64,000 bases of DNA from Maribacter sedimenticola. GTDB taxonomy: Bacteria; Bacteroidota; Bacteroidia; Flavobacteriales; Flavobacteriaceae. Where the stretch lies: positions 771,501 through 835,500 of the forward strand of contig NZ_FZNV01000001.1 in NCBI RefSeq assembly GCF_900188415.1, given 5' to 3'. Under the pieces are notes generated by a model. The model saw only the letters and a program-made list of their open reading frames with translations, was not told the DNA's origin and did no database searches. This document shows, one piece after another, positions 9,254 through 17,382 of the stretch (the first letter of the stretch is position 1; each line of letters opens with the position of its first letter). Position numbers and translations under genes: made by a program.

Positions 9254-9290
9254 AAAAAAGCCTCTTCAATTTTTTGAAAAGGCTTTGTAA
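9254..9290 (-). terminator. Intrinsic terminator of gcvP
   Basis: Inverted repeat AAAGCCTcTTCAA / TTGAAaAGGCTTT with one internal mismatch, followed on the - strand by a T run. It lies 18 nt after the gcvP stop. Confidence 0.85.
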
Positions 9291-9307
9291 AGTACTGAAA
9301 ACATTAC

Positions 9308-12160
9308 TTATTCTATATCTGCATAGGCCTCGATCGGGGCGCAAGTACAGATTAAATTACGATCTCCATAGGCATCATCGACTCTTCTAACGGCTGGCCA
9401 AAATTTATTTTCCCTTATATATGGCAAAGGAAAAGCGGCTTTTTGTCGTGAGTATGGAAAAGGCCATTCATCCCCAGTGGTCATATCTAAAGTATGCGGG
9501 GCGTTCTTTAGCACATTGTCAGGTTGCTCTTGGGAACTTTCATCAATCTCTGCCCTTATCGATATCATGGCATCGCAAAATCTATCCAGTTCTTCAAGAT
9601 TTTCACTTTCGGTAGGCTCTATCATTACGGTACCGGCAACGGGGAAAGAAACTGTTGGAGCGTGGAAGCCATAATCCATTAGTCTTTTGGCAATATCGGT
9701 AACTTCTATGCCGTTTTGTTTAAAAGGCCTGCAATCAATGATCATTTCATGGGCGGCCCTGCCTTTTTCCCCGGTATATAGCACATCGAACTTTCCGCTT
9801 AGACGTTGTTTGATATAGTTTGCGTTTAAGATGGCAATCTTTGTAGAATGGGTCAACCCTTCTTCGCCCAGCATTTTAATATAGGCATATGATATTAGGC
9901 AAGCCAGAGAACTGCCCCAAGGTGCAGCGGATATGGCAGTAATGGCATTTTTGCCACCGGTGGCTATTACGGGATTTCCTGGTAAGAACGGTACCAATTG
10001 TGGGGCAACGCATATTGGACCTACTCCTGGACCACCTCCACCGTGTGGTATGGCAAAGGTTTTGTGTAAATTTAAGTGACATACATCTGCACCGATCATA
10101 CCCGGATTGGTCAATCCTACCTGTGCATTCATATTGGCACCGTCCATATAAACTTGACCTCCGTGATCATGAATTAATTTGGTAATTTGCTTTATGGAGG
10201 ATTCAAAAACACCATGGGTAGATGGATAAGTTACCATCAATGCGGCCAATTTGTTTGAATGTAGCTTGGCTTTTTCTTCTAGGTCCGCCACATCAATATT
10301 CCCTTTTTCATCGGTTTTGGTGACAATTACCTTCATTCCTGCCATGACCGCAGAAGCAGGGTTGGTTCCATGGGCAGAGGAGGGTATAAGACAAATGTTT
10401 CGATCGGAGTCTCCTCTAGATTCATGATATGCCCTTATGGCCATTAAACCTGCATACTCTCCCTGAGCTCCGGAATTGGGTTGTAGGGAAGTGTCCGCAA
10501 ACCCTGTTATTATAGAGAGGTCCTTTGCTAATTCCTTCAATACAATTTGGTATCCTTCAGCTTGTTCAACAGGTACAAACGGATGAATATTTCCCCAATG
10601 CGTCATGCTTAACGGTAGCATTTCCGTGGCTGCGTTCAACTTCATGGTGCAGCTTCCCAAAGAAATCATACTATGGTTCAAAGCAAGGTCCTTACGTTCC
10701 AGTTTCTTTATGTAGCGCATTAATTCCGTTTCGGAATGGTACGAATTAAAAACCTTATTTTCCATGAAACTACTGGTACGCTGTAAATGATCGGGAATAT
10801 TGGTTTCCGTTTTCAATTGTGTAACCTCAATTTTATTTTTCCCCAATGCTTCCGAGAAAATGGAAAGAATTTGATTAATATCCTTTATGGAAGTTGCCTC
10901 ATTTACAGCTATTGAAATGGTTTCGTTGTCCACATATAAGAAATTGACCTCATATTTCTCAGCAATGGTACGCACTAAATTGGAGTTGGTCTTTATGGTT
11001 ATGGTATCAAAAAACGCCGTGTTCATTTGATAGAGGCCCAACTTTTCCAAGGCGTCTGTCAAGGTTACTGCTGTGGCGTGTACTTTATTCGCAATATACT
11101 TTAATCCTTTAGGACCATGATATACCCCGTACATACCCGCCATTACGGCCAAAAGTACTTGTGCGGTACATATATTGGATGTAGCCTTATCTCTTTTAAT
11201 ATGCTGTTCCCGTGTTTGTAGGGCCATGCGCAGTGCAGGTTTGCCATCCGTGTCCTTGGTAACTCCAATGATACGTCCTGGTATACTTCTCTTATAGGCT
11301 TCCTTGGTTGCAAAATAGGCTGCATGTGGACCTCCATACCCTAATGGAATACCAAACCGTTGGGTAGTGCCGACAACAACATCTACGCCAAATTCACCCG
11401 GAGGAGTAAGCGCCACTAGGCTCAGAATATCTGCAGCCACGGCCACCTTAATATCATTGGCTTTGGCCTTGGAAACAAAATCCGAATAATCATAGACCTG
11501 ACCATATTTGCCGGGATATTGCAATAAGGCACCGTAATAGTCGCTATCAAAACTGAACTCCTCATGATTACCGACCACCAATTCAATTCCTAAAGGTGTA
11601 GAGCGCGTTTTTAATAAAGAAAGGGTCTGGGGCAAGATTTCTTCAGAAACAAAGAATTTTAGGACTTCGTTCTTTTTTTGTTCCCTACTACGTACATCAT
11701 ATAGCATGGTCATTGCTTCCGCGGCAGCAGTACTTTCATCTAAAAGTGATGCGTTTGCAAGTTCCATCCCCGTTAAATCCGTAACAATGGTTTGGAAATT
11801 TAACAACGCTTCTAATCTGCCTTGGGCAATCTCTGCCTGATAAGGGGTATATGCGGTATACCAACCTGGGTTTTCAAGAATATTTCTTTTGATGACGGAA
11901 GGTGTAAGACTTTCATGGTAGCCCAAACCGATATAGGTACGAAAAACCTTGTTCTTTTTGGATAAGGCCTCTATATGCGCCAAATATCTATGCTCGCTTA
12001 ACGGTTCATCTAAAATTAAGGGTTTTTTAAGCCTGATATCCTCGGGTATCGTTTCATAAATTAGCTGTTCCAAATTATCGACACCTACGGTGTCAAGCAT
12101 GTGTTTTAAATTTTCTTCCCTTATGCCGATATGGCGCAGTGCAAACACGTCAGTCTTCAT
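9308..12160 (-). CDS. gcvP: Glycine dehydrogenase (decarboxylating), P-protein
   Basis: PLP-dependent P-protein of the glycine cleavage system; it decarboxylates glycine and passes the aminomethyl group to the lipoyl H-protein. The 950 residues cover both fused halves (alpha2-type single chain). The PLP lysine is Lys700 in NLHKTFAIPHGGGGPG. The N-terminal half contains the typical FLGxG-like segment (YIGLGYHESLTP). The gene stands alone with its own promoter-like box (12184-12191) and terminator; gcvT and gcvH are not in the window, and no glycine riboswitch is apparent in the 130-nt upstream gap. Confidence 0.98.
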   Translation of the reverse strand: MKTDVFALRHIGIREENLKHMLDTVGVDNLEQLIYETIPEDIRLKKPLILDEPLSEHRYLAHIEALSKKNKVFRTYIGLGYHESLTPSVIKRNILENPGWYTAYTPYQAEIAQGRLEALLNFQTIVTDLTGMELANASLLDESTAAAEAMTMLYDVRSREQKKNEVLKFFVSEEILPQTLSLLKTRSTPLGIELVVGNHEEFSFDSDYYGALLQYPGKYGQVYDYSDFVSKAKANDIKVAVAADILSLVALTPPGEFGVDVVVGTTQRFGIPLGYGGPHAAYFATKEAYKRSIPGRIIGVTKDTDGKPALRMALQTREQHIKRDKATSNICTAQVLLAVMAGMYGVYHGPKGLKYIANKVHATAVTLTDALEKLGLYQMNTAFFDTITIKTNSNLVRTIAEKYEVNFLYVDNETISIAVNEATSIKDINQILSIFSEALGKNKIEVTQLKTETNIPDHLQRTSSFMENKVFNSYHSETELMRYIKKLERKDLALNHSMISLGSCTMKLNAATEMLPLSMTHWGNIHPFVPVEQAEGYQIVLKELAKDLSIITGFADTSLQPNSGAQGEYAGLMAIRAYHESRGDSDRNICLIPSSAHGTNPASAVMAGMKVIVTKTDEKGNIDVADLEEKAKLHSNKLAALMVTYPSTHGVFESSIKQITKLIHDHGGQVYMDGANMNAQVGLTNPGMIGADVCHLNLHKTFAIPHGGGGPGVGPICVAPQLVPFLPGNPVIATGGKNAITAISAAPWGSSLACLISYAYIKMLGEEGLTHSTKIAILNANYIKQRLSGKFDVLYTGEKGRAAHEMIIDCRPFKQNGIEVTDIAKRLMDYGFHAPTVSFPVAGTVMIEPTESENLEELDRFCDAMISIRAEIDESSQEQPDNVLKNAPHTLDMTTGDEWPFPYSRQKAAFPLPYIRENKFWPAVRRVDDAYGDRNLICTCAPIEAYADIE

Positions 12161-12183
12161 AGATAGTTTTGTTATATATGATA

Positions 12184-12191
12184 CAAAATTA
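12184..12191 (-). promoter_or_regulatory. Candidate -7 promoter box of gcvP
   Basis: TAATTTTG on the - strand fits TAnnTTTG and lies 23 nt before the gcvP ATG. No convincing -33 element was seen at the usual spacing. Confidence 0.4.
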
Positions 12192-12277
12192 CCAAATAAA
12201 TATGGGTAATTTGACTGCTATGGAGTGCTATACAAGTAAAGTTTTTAACCAAAACTTAAGGTTATAAACACTTTAGC

Positions 12278-12285
12278 TACTTTTG
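12278..12285 (+). promoter_or_regulatory. Candidate -7 box 4 nt before the UbiA-like start (leaderless type)
   Basis: TACTTTTG is followed by 4 nt (TTCA) and then the ATG at 12290. A start point at the usual distance from a TAnnTTTG box would fall at or within 2 nt of the ATG, predicting a leaderless mRNA. Same layout as at 48019, 55012 and 56638. Confidence 0.5.
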
Positions 12286-12289
12286 TTCA

Positions 12290-13123
12290 ATGGCTTGGTT
12301 CAAGAGAGTTTTTGATTTTTATCTAGATGCTAGTGTTCATGTGGCATTTGCGGTATTGAGCCTTATGCATATAACGGCCCTAACGGTAAACATAAACGTT
12401 GACTTTCGCCTATATTGTTTTATATTTTTTGGGACTATTGGTTGTTATAATTTTGTGAAATATGGAGTTGAGGCCCATAAATATATTCTTGTAGCAAACA
12501 GATACCACAAGAACATCCAATTTTTTAGCATTATCTGTACGCTTATTGCAATTTACCATTCCTTTTTTTTATCGAAACAGGTTTTTATGGGGTTGCTTGT
12601 TTTGGGCGGGATTACGGCTCTTTATGCCTTACCCGTTTTGCCCAGGCATAGAAACTTCAGAAGTCTAAGTGGACTTAAGATCTTAATAGTTGCTTTGGTG
12701 TGGGCCGGTACCACCGTCATATTGCCTGTTTATTCCGAAACTTCACAAATAGATTATGATATTCAACTTGAAACCGTACAGCGTTTTTTGTTGGTGTTGG
12801 TACTTTTGGTACCCTTTGAGATTAGGGATTTAAAATATGATCATGCAGATTTGAAAACGCTGCCACAACGTTTAGGTGTAGTAGGTGCAAGAAGAATTGG
12901 CTATGTATGGGTTTTACTTTTTTATACAATTACATTTCTTAAGTCCAATGTTGAGCCAACTTTGATTATTTCCAATACGGTTTTTGGGCTATTGTTGCTA
13001 TTGGCTTTATATAGAAGCAAAAAAAATCAGTCCAAATATTATGCATCATTTTGGGTAGAGGCCTTGCCTATAATATGGTGGAGTATAGTGGTACTTTTAA
13101 ATAAGACCACTAATTCTTTGTAG
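12290..13123 (+). CDS. UbiA-like polytopic membrane protein
   Basis: A 277-residue protein with about 7-8 hydrophobic segments. The segment around residues 177-196 (FEIRDLKYDHADLKTLPQRL) resembles the second Asp-rich motif of UbiA prenyltransferases, with Asp180, Asp184 and Asp187 and the following KTLPxxLG. The first Asp-rich motif (NDxxDxxxD) that should occur near residue 54 is replaced by YNFVKYGVEA, so ordinary prenyl-diphosphate transfer may be lost. It starts right behind a TACTTTTG box and overlaps the end of the convergent ZAS-like gene by 14 nt. Function unknown. Confidence 0.7.
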   Translation: MAWFKRVFDFYLDASVHVAFAVLSLMHITALTVNINVDFRLYCFIFFGTIGCYNFVKYGVEAHKYILVANRYHKNIQFFSIICTLIAIYHSFFLSKQVFMGLLVLGGITALYALPVLPRHRNFRSLSGLKILIVALVWAGTTVILPVYSETSQIDYDIQLETVQRFLLVLVLLVPFEIRDLKYDHADLKTLPQRLGVVGARRIGYVWVLLFYTITFLKSNVEPTLIISNTVFGLLLLLALYRSKKNQSKYYASFWVEALPIIWWSIVVLLNKTTNSL

Positions 13124-13340
13124 GTAACGATTCTTTCATTTTGCGTTTATCCTCTTCGGACAAAGCGACTAAATTGGCTTTATTGCAAAGCGTGGTCAAC
13201 TTTTTGTTTTGCTTACTATGCTTAGTACAGGCCTTGCACATTAAAATATGAAACCTTAACGAAATGGTTTCCCAAAATGAAGCCTCTTTATATTGAGCCT
13301 TATTGCAAATGCACGCTGCCTTTTCACATGAAATCATCAT
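13110..13340 (-). CDS. Small ZAS-motif protein, probable anti-sigma factor
   Basis: About 76 residues from the ATG at 13340 (or 75 from 13337); an ATG at 13367 would overlap the sigma gene. It contains His31-x3-Cys35-x2-Cys38 (RFHILMCKAC), the zinc-binding signature of ZAS anti-sigma domains, plus N-terminal Cys5, Cys10 and Cys12. There is no membrane segment, so it would be a soluble regulator. It begins 2 nt after the stop of an ECF sigma factor gene, the usual place for a cognate anti-sigma factor. Its 3' end overlaps the convergent UbiA-like gene. Function is inferred from motif and position. Confidence 0.72.
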   Translation of the reverse strand: MMISCEKAACICNKAQYKEASFWETISLRFHILMCKACTKHSKQNKKLTTLCNKANLVALSEEDKRKMKESLPTKN

Positions 13341-13342
13341 AA

Positions 13343-13897
13343 TTAAAACCAATTTTGATTTAAACAACCCATCAAACCAGTTCTGGCCCTATGTATCATT
13401 ACCCATAAGTTAGACGCATTTATGCCCAATGCATTACAAATATCTTCAGTTTCCATACCTTCTATTGTTTTCATGGTAAAAACTTGTGCTTGTTTTTTGG
13501 GTAGTTTGGCTATACATTTTTGAATGGCCAGTCCTAATTCTTCATTTTCCAGCGCATCGTTTTCAAAATTGCTATTGGGGTCGGCTATGCGCTCTTCAAG
13601 CCAATCTCCTTCGGCATCGGTCTGTGCGCTGTAGTTCATTCTCACCTCGGCCTTACCTTTTTTGGAATTTATCTTACGGTAATGGTCTATGACCTTACGT
13701 TTTAAAATGGCAATGAGCCAGGTGCGTTCTGCCGCATCACCCTTAAAATTCTTAGCGGACTTTAAACCCGCTATAAAGGTTTCCTGAACCAAATCTTTGG
13801 CAATTTCAGCATCATTTACCCTAGCAACGGCGTAATTGTATAAATAATCCGCGTAAAGATCTACCCAAGTGTCCGGATGAAGTTGATGTGTTTCCAT
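13343..13897 (-). CDS. ECF-family RNA polymerase sigma factor
   Basis: A 184-residue sigma-70 family protein. Region 2 is seen in KDLVQETFIAGLKSAKNF and RTWLIAILKRKVIDHYRK; region 4 in LPKKQAQVFTMKTIEGMETE followed by the helix-turn-helix NASNLWVMIHRARTGL. It should direct RNA polymerase to an unknown regulon. It is co-transcribed with the small ZAS-motif gene immediately downstream and is preceded by a TATTTTTG box (13914-13921, - strand). The divergent neighbour is a periplasmic rhodanese. Confidence 0.93.
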   Translation of the reverse strand: METHQLHPDTWVDLYADYLYNYAVARVNDAEIAKDLVQETFIAGLKSAKNFKGDAAERTWLIAILKRKVIDHYRKINSKKGKAEVRMNYSAQTDAEGDWLEERIADPNSNFENDALENEELGLAIQKCIAKLPKKQAQVFTMKTIEGMETEDICNALGINASNLWVMIHRARTGLMGCLNQNWF

Positions 13898-13913
13898 TTT
13901 TTCTATTGCCTAT

Positions 13914-13921
13914 CAAAAATA
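13914..13921 (-). promoter_or_regulatory. Candidate -7 promoter box of the ECF sigma gene
   Basis: TATTTTTG on the - strand, 16 nt before the sigma-factor ATG, fits TAnnTTTG. No clear -33 element. Confidence 0.4.
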
Positions 13922-13969
13922 GAGTAATTTTAGGGATTATGATTATTTTTGAACTCAATCCTATCTCTT

Positions 13970-14326
13970 ATGAAGAAAATTGTATTTGTATTGTTATTGG
14001 TCATAGGTCAAGTAAGTTATGGTCAAATAACTTCCCAGCCAATAGCTGATTTTACGTTTTCCAATGCGGAAAATGTACTTTTGCTGGACGTAAGAACCCC
14101 TCAGGAATATAAGGATGGACATATTGATGGGGCAATCAATATTGATTGGTTTTCAAATGATTTTAATGAAAAGGTCAAAAACATTGATAAGAATAAAATC
14201 ATTTATGTTTATTGTAAAAAAGGGGGTAGGAGCCTAAAGTCTCAAGAACGTTTAGCTTCCTTAGGTTTTACAAAAGTAATCAACCTTGAAGGCGGCTTTG
14301 ATGATTGGCAAAATGATCAACGTTGA
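13970..14326 (+). CDS. Exported rhodanese-like sulfurtransferase
   Basis: Single rhodanese domain of 118 residues from the ATG at 13970, which gives a clean signal peptide (MKKIVFVLLLVIGQ, cleavage near SYGQ); an in-frame ATG at 13949 only adds a hydrophilic extension. LLLDVRTPQEYKDGHIDGAINID and the active-site loop C82KKGGRS are typical single-domain rhodanese features, so sulfur transfer via Cys82 in the periplasm is likely. It is divergent from the ECF sigma gene with about 70 nt between them. Confidence 0.9.
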   Translation: MKKIVFVLLLVIGQVSYGQITSQPIADFTFSNAENVLLLDVRTPQEYKDGHIDGAINIDWFSNDFNEKVKNIDKNKIIYVYCKKGGRSLKSQERLASLGFTKVINLEGGFDDWQNDQR

Positions 14327-14434
14327 AAATTAAAATTTTGTTTAATTACAGCCCTTACCATTAAAATTGGCCAAGGAAATTCCATGGCCATCTCAGAGCA
14401 ATATTTCAATTAAAAAAGATGGTCGTTTAATTGA

Positions 14435-14851
14435 TTATAATTTACCGTCTTCCTCCAATTGCCCAAGGATATTCTTTAATTGGGTCTCCCTAATAGGCTT
14501 TATGATATAATCTGAAATCTGACTTATTTTCTTTGCACGCTCAATATCAACTTCATCTACAGAGGAGGAAACCATATAGATAATTATTTTTTTTCCTACT
14601 TTAGGGTGGATCTTTACATATTCTTCCATAAACTGGAAACCGTCCATCACGGGCATATTTATATCAAGAAAGATGATATCTGGCAATTCTTTCTCGTTGC
14701 TGAGATTGTCCAACATAAAATCCATAGCTTCCAAACCATCTTTAAAAGCTATTATTTTTTTAATCGAGTTAAAGGCCTTTAGTGTAGCTGCCATTGTGAA
14801 TTGATAAATTTCATCATCATCCACTATACAAATGTTAATGTTGTTATTCAT
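14435..14851 (-). CDS. Single-domain response regulator
   Basis: A 138-residue CheY-like receiver with no output domain. The acidic pocket Asp11-Asp13, phospho-acceptor Asp63 (FLDINMPVMDG) and Lys118 (IIKPI) are all present. It starts 10 nt after the stop of the adjacent four-PAS histidine kinase and is probably its phosphorylation partner or a phosphorelay intermediate. Output must pass through another protein not encoded here. Confidence 0.93.
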   Translation of the reverse strand: MNNNINICIVDDDEIYQFTMAATLKAFNSIKKIIAFKDGLEAMDFMLDNLSNEKELPDIIFLDINMPVMDGFQFMEEYVKIHPKVGKKIIIYMVSSSVDEVDIERAKKISQISDYIIKPIRETQLKNILGQLEEDGKL

Positions 14852-14861
14852 AAGTTGTGAG

Positions 14862-17126
14862 TTAGTTTAGTGTTACGGTAAAAGTTGAACCTACATTTAC
14901 TTCACTTTGTGCAGAAATGGTTCCACCCATAGCTTCAACCTGTGCCTTTGTCAAAAACAGACCAATTCCTTTGGCATCTGGATGTCTGTGGAATACTTTG
15001 TTCAAACCGAACAACTTATCTCCATGTTGCTTTAAGTCTATGCCTATACCGTTGTCCTTAAACGATAGGTGAACCTTGCCATTAGTTTCCTTGGACTCTA
15101 TTTCTATTTCCGGCACACGATCCTTAGATTTATATTTTATGGCATTCCCTATCAAGTTAAGAAAAATACTTTCTAAATATATCTTATTGTACACTATTTT
15201 GGGAACATCGGTAAAATTACATTTTATAATTGCGTTGGTCTGTATGATCTCTGCAGCCAAAATTTCCTTGGTTTTATTCAGGGTTTCATCAAAGCTTAAT
15301 TTTTGAATGGATTTGTTGGCCTCATGCTTTACCTTAAGCGACTCTACTAATGTGTCCAATGTTAAGGTAAGATGATCTATTACAATTTCAAATTTCTGAA
15401 AAAGTTCCTCTTTTAAATCCTCATATGTGGGGTCCTTGAACATTCCTAACAAGGCATTTAAGTTACTTACCGGTGACCTTAGATTATGTGATGTAATATG
15501 ATTGAATTCTGCCAACTGCTTGTTTCTGGCGGTAAGTTTCATTTTGGATTCCTTCAAGTTGTTATTCGCCTTCAATAACTCAATTTCATTTTTAATGATA
15601 TCTGTTATATCTAGTGTTGTGCCTATAAATTCAACTATATCTCCATTTTTATTTAATATAACTTCAGCTGAAAGCTCTAAGGTCTTTATTGCTCCATTTT
15701 TGCAAATTCTTCTATGCCTAAATTTTGGAAATTTTTTGGTAGCTATTCCCGATTTCATAGCGTCTTCGCAAGTTTTTTTATCATCAGGGTGAACAAGTGA
15801 CAGTACAATTTCACTATTTAATTTTGTGTTAGGGTCAAGTTCAAGAATAGTATATAAGTTGTCTGACCATATATGTTTATCCTCTTCAATCTTCCAGGTC
15901 CAATATCCCATTTTAGCAATTTGGGAGGCCATGTTCAAAAGTTTGTTCTTGTTTCTTAATTCTTGTTCCCGATCAACCCTATCAGTTATATCTTGTATAA
16001 CACCGCTAAGGATTTGTTGCTTATTTTTTTCATTTGGGGTGATGTATTGGCCAAGAACCTCCAAAACTTTTATTGTTCCATTGGGTAGCAAAATGCGGTA
16101 TGAATATTTTTCAAATACCCCCTTTTCCATGAACTTGTTTACGTTCTGGTTTATTTTCTCTAAATCTTCTGGGTGAAAGCGTGCAGAAAATAATTCCATA
16201 CTCATTTTAGTGCCAATTTCGTATTCAAAGATTCTATATAGATTTTCTGACCATATAAATTCATCCTTTTCTGGTATCCATTGCCAAAATCCGATTTTTG
16301 CTATATTTTCAGCTAATAATAAATTTTGATTTTTTTGAGTTAGTTCATGTTCTGTGGCTATACGATGAGTTATATCCTGTGTTACCCCAATTAACTTAAC
16401 AATATTGCCGCTATCATCACATTCTACTTGCCCCAACACCTCCAAAGTTTTTATTGCACCCTTGGGTGGTATGATTCTGTACGTAAACTTCTTGAATTTT
16501 TTTGTCTCGAATAAATCCATGGTAACCTGCTGCACATGTTCCTTATCATCTGGATGAACACGGCTTACCAATAGTTCTAGACTCATTTCAATGCCTACTT
16601 CTAGGCCAAAAATTTTATAGAGATTATCTGACCATATAAATTTATCATTGATGGGGTCCCATTCCCAATACCCAATTTGGGCAATCTCTTCGGCAAAGTT
16701 TAATTGCTTGTTTCTTTGTAATAATTCACGTTCCGATAGTTTACGTTCGGTAATATCAAATACAGTTCCTAAAATGTTTGTCAATTTACCGTTGCTAAAA
16801 GTTGGTTGGGTCGTACATTGAACAAAGCGTTTATTTCCTCTGGCGGTAGTGATTTCGTGTTCAATCTTTAGTGGCGTATCATGTTTGAGTGTATCTAAAT
16901 GCCCTCTTTTCAGTTTGTCATTGGTAGCACCGGCTTCGGTAAAGCAAAAAATGTTCTGTATGGTTGGTGTAAAGTTATCATCAACTTCATGTATCTCCCG
17001 CATAATGTCATTCCAATAAATATCTTCCGTTAAGGCGTCAAATTTAAAAACACCTATTTTACCTAATTGGTTGGTATATTCTAGGAGCTCAAGTAAGCTA
17101 GAATTTTCAATATGCTTCTCTACCAT
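14862..17126 (-). CDS. Soluble multi-PAS sensor histidine kinase
   Basis: A 754-residue kinase with no membrane segment, so probably a cytoplasmic sensor. Four PAS domains lie at about 14-130, 145-258, 272-385 and 398-511; the last three are close relatives sharing IAxxGxWxW, a FIWSxNLY-type segment and HPxD. The dimerisation domain has FNHITSHNLRSP with phospho-acceptor His547, and the ATPase domain carries N box NLIGNAIKYK and G boxes DNGIGID and GIGLFLT. Transcribed ahead of a single-domain response regulator. The signal is unknown. Confidence 0.94.
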   Translation of the reverse strand: MVEKHIENSSLLELLEYTNQLGKIGVFKFDALTEDIYWNDIMREIHEVDDNFTPTIQNIFCFTEAGATNDKLKRGHLDTLKHDTPLKIEHEITTARGNKRFVQCTTQPTFSNGKLTNILGTVFDITERKLSERELLQRNKQLNFAEEIAQIGYWEWDPINDKFIWSDNLYKIFGLEVGIEMSLELLVSRVHPDDKEHVQQVTMDLFETKKFKKFTYRIIPPKGAIKTLEVLGQVECDDSGNIVKLIGVTQDITHRIATEHELTQKNQNLLLAENIAKIGFWQWIPEKDEFIWSENLYRIFEYEIGTKMSMELFSARFHPEDLEKINQNVNKFMEKGVFEKYSYRILLPNGTIKVLEVLGQYITPNEKNKQQILSGVIQDITDRVDREQELRNKNKLLNMASQIAKMGYWTWKIEEDKHIWSDNLYTILELDPNTKLNSEIVLSLVHPDDKKTCEDAMKSGIATKKFPKFRHRRICKNGAIKTLELSAEVILNKNGDIVEFIGTTLDITDIIKNEIELLKANNNLKESKMKLTARNKQLAEFNHITSHNLRSPVSNLNALLGMFKDPTYEDLKEELFQKFEIVIDHLTLTLDTLVESLKVKHEANKSIQKLSFDETLNKTKEILAAEIIQTNAIIKCNFTDVPKIVYNKIYLESIFLNLIGNAIKYKSKDRVPEIEIESKETNGKVHLSFKDNGIGIDLKQHGDKLFGLNKVFHRHPDAKGIGLFLTKAQVEAMGGTISAQSEVNVGSTFTVTLN

Positions 17127-17382
17127 ATTCTAATTTTGAAATTTTATACTTTTTGAAATAAATAGATGATGATATGTGCGGGCAGGAAAAATGAGAGGCA
17201 TATTGTACGTAATAGGTTACAATATATAGATTAAATGCTTGATTTGAAATAAGTTTTGATAAAAAAATGGTTTGGCGCATATAGGAGGGTGCAACGTATT
17301 GGATAAAAAAAACCTTCTGTATTAAACAAAAGGTTTACAAGTAATTATTGGAGTATAAGAGTTTCTATAATTATGAAGAGCC
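17127..17382. other. Intergenic region upstream of the kinase gene
   Basis: An AT-rich 256-nt gap. Apart from the terminator of the protease gene at 17305-17337 I see no gene, TAnnTTTG box or repeat in it. Confidence 0.5.
17305..17337 (-). terminator. Intrinsic terminator of the matrixin-like gene
   Basis: Stem AAACCTT / AAGGTTT followed on the - strand by a run of eight T. It lies about 45 nt after the gene's stop. Confidence 0.75.

Noticed and set aside
12161-12289. Glycine riboswitch before gcvP
   Set aside because: The gap is short and shows no tandem aptamer pattern; it is explained by divergent promoters.
14369-14389. Imperfect palindrome around GGCCAAGGAAATTCC downstream of the rhodanese gene
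   Set aside because: Short, with a central mismatch, no T run and no second copy; probably chance.
14862-17126. DNA-level tandem repeat in the PAS kinase
   Set aside because: The similarity is at protein level only; the copies have diverged too far to be a recent DNA duplication.
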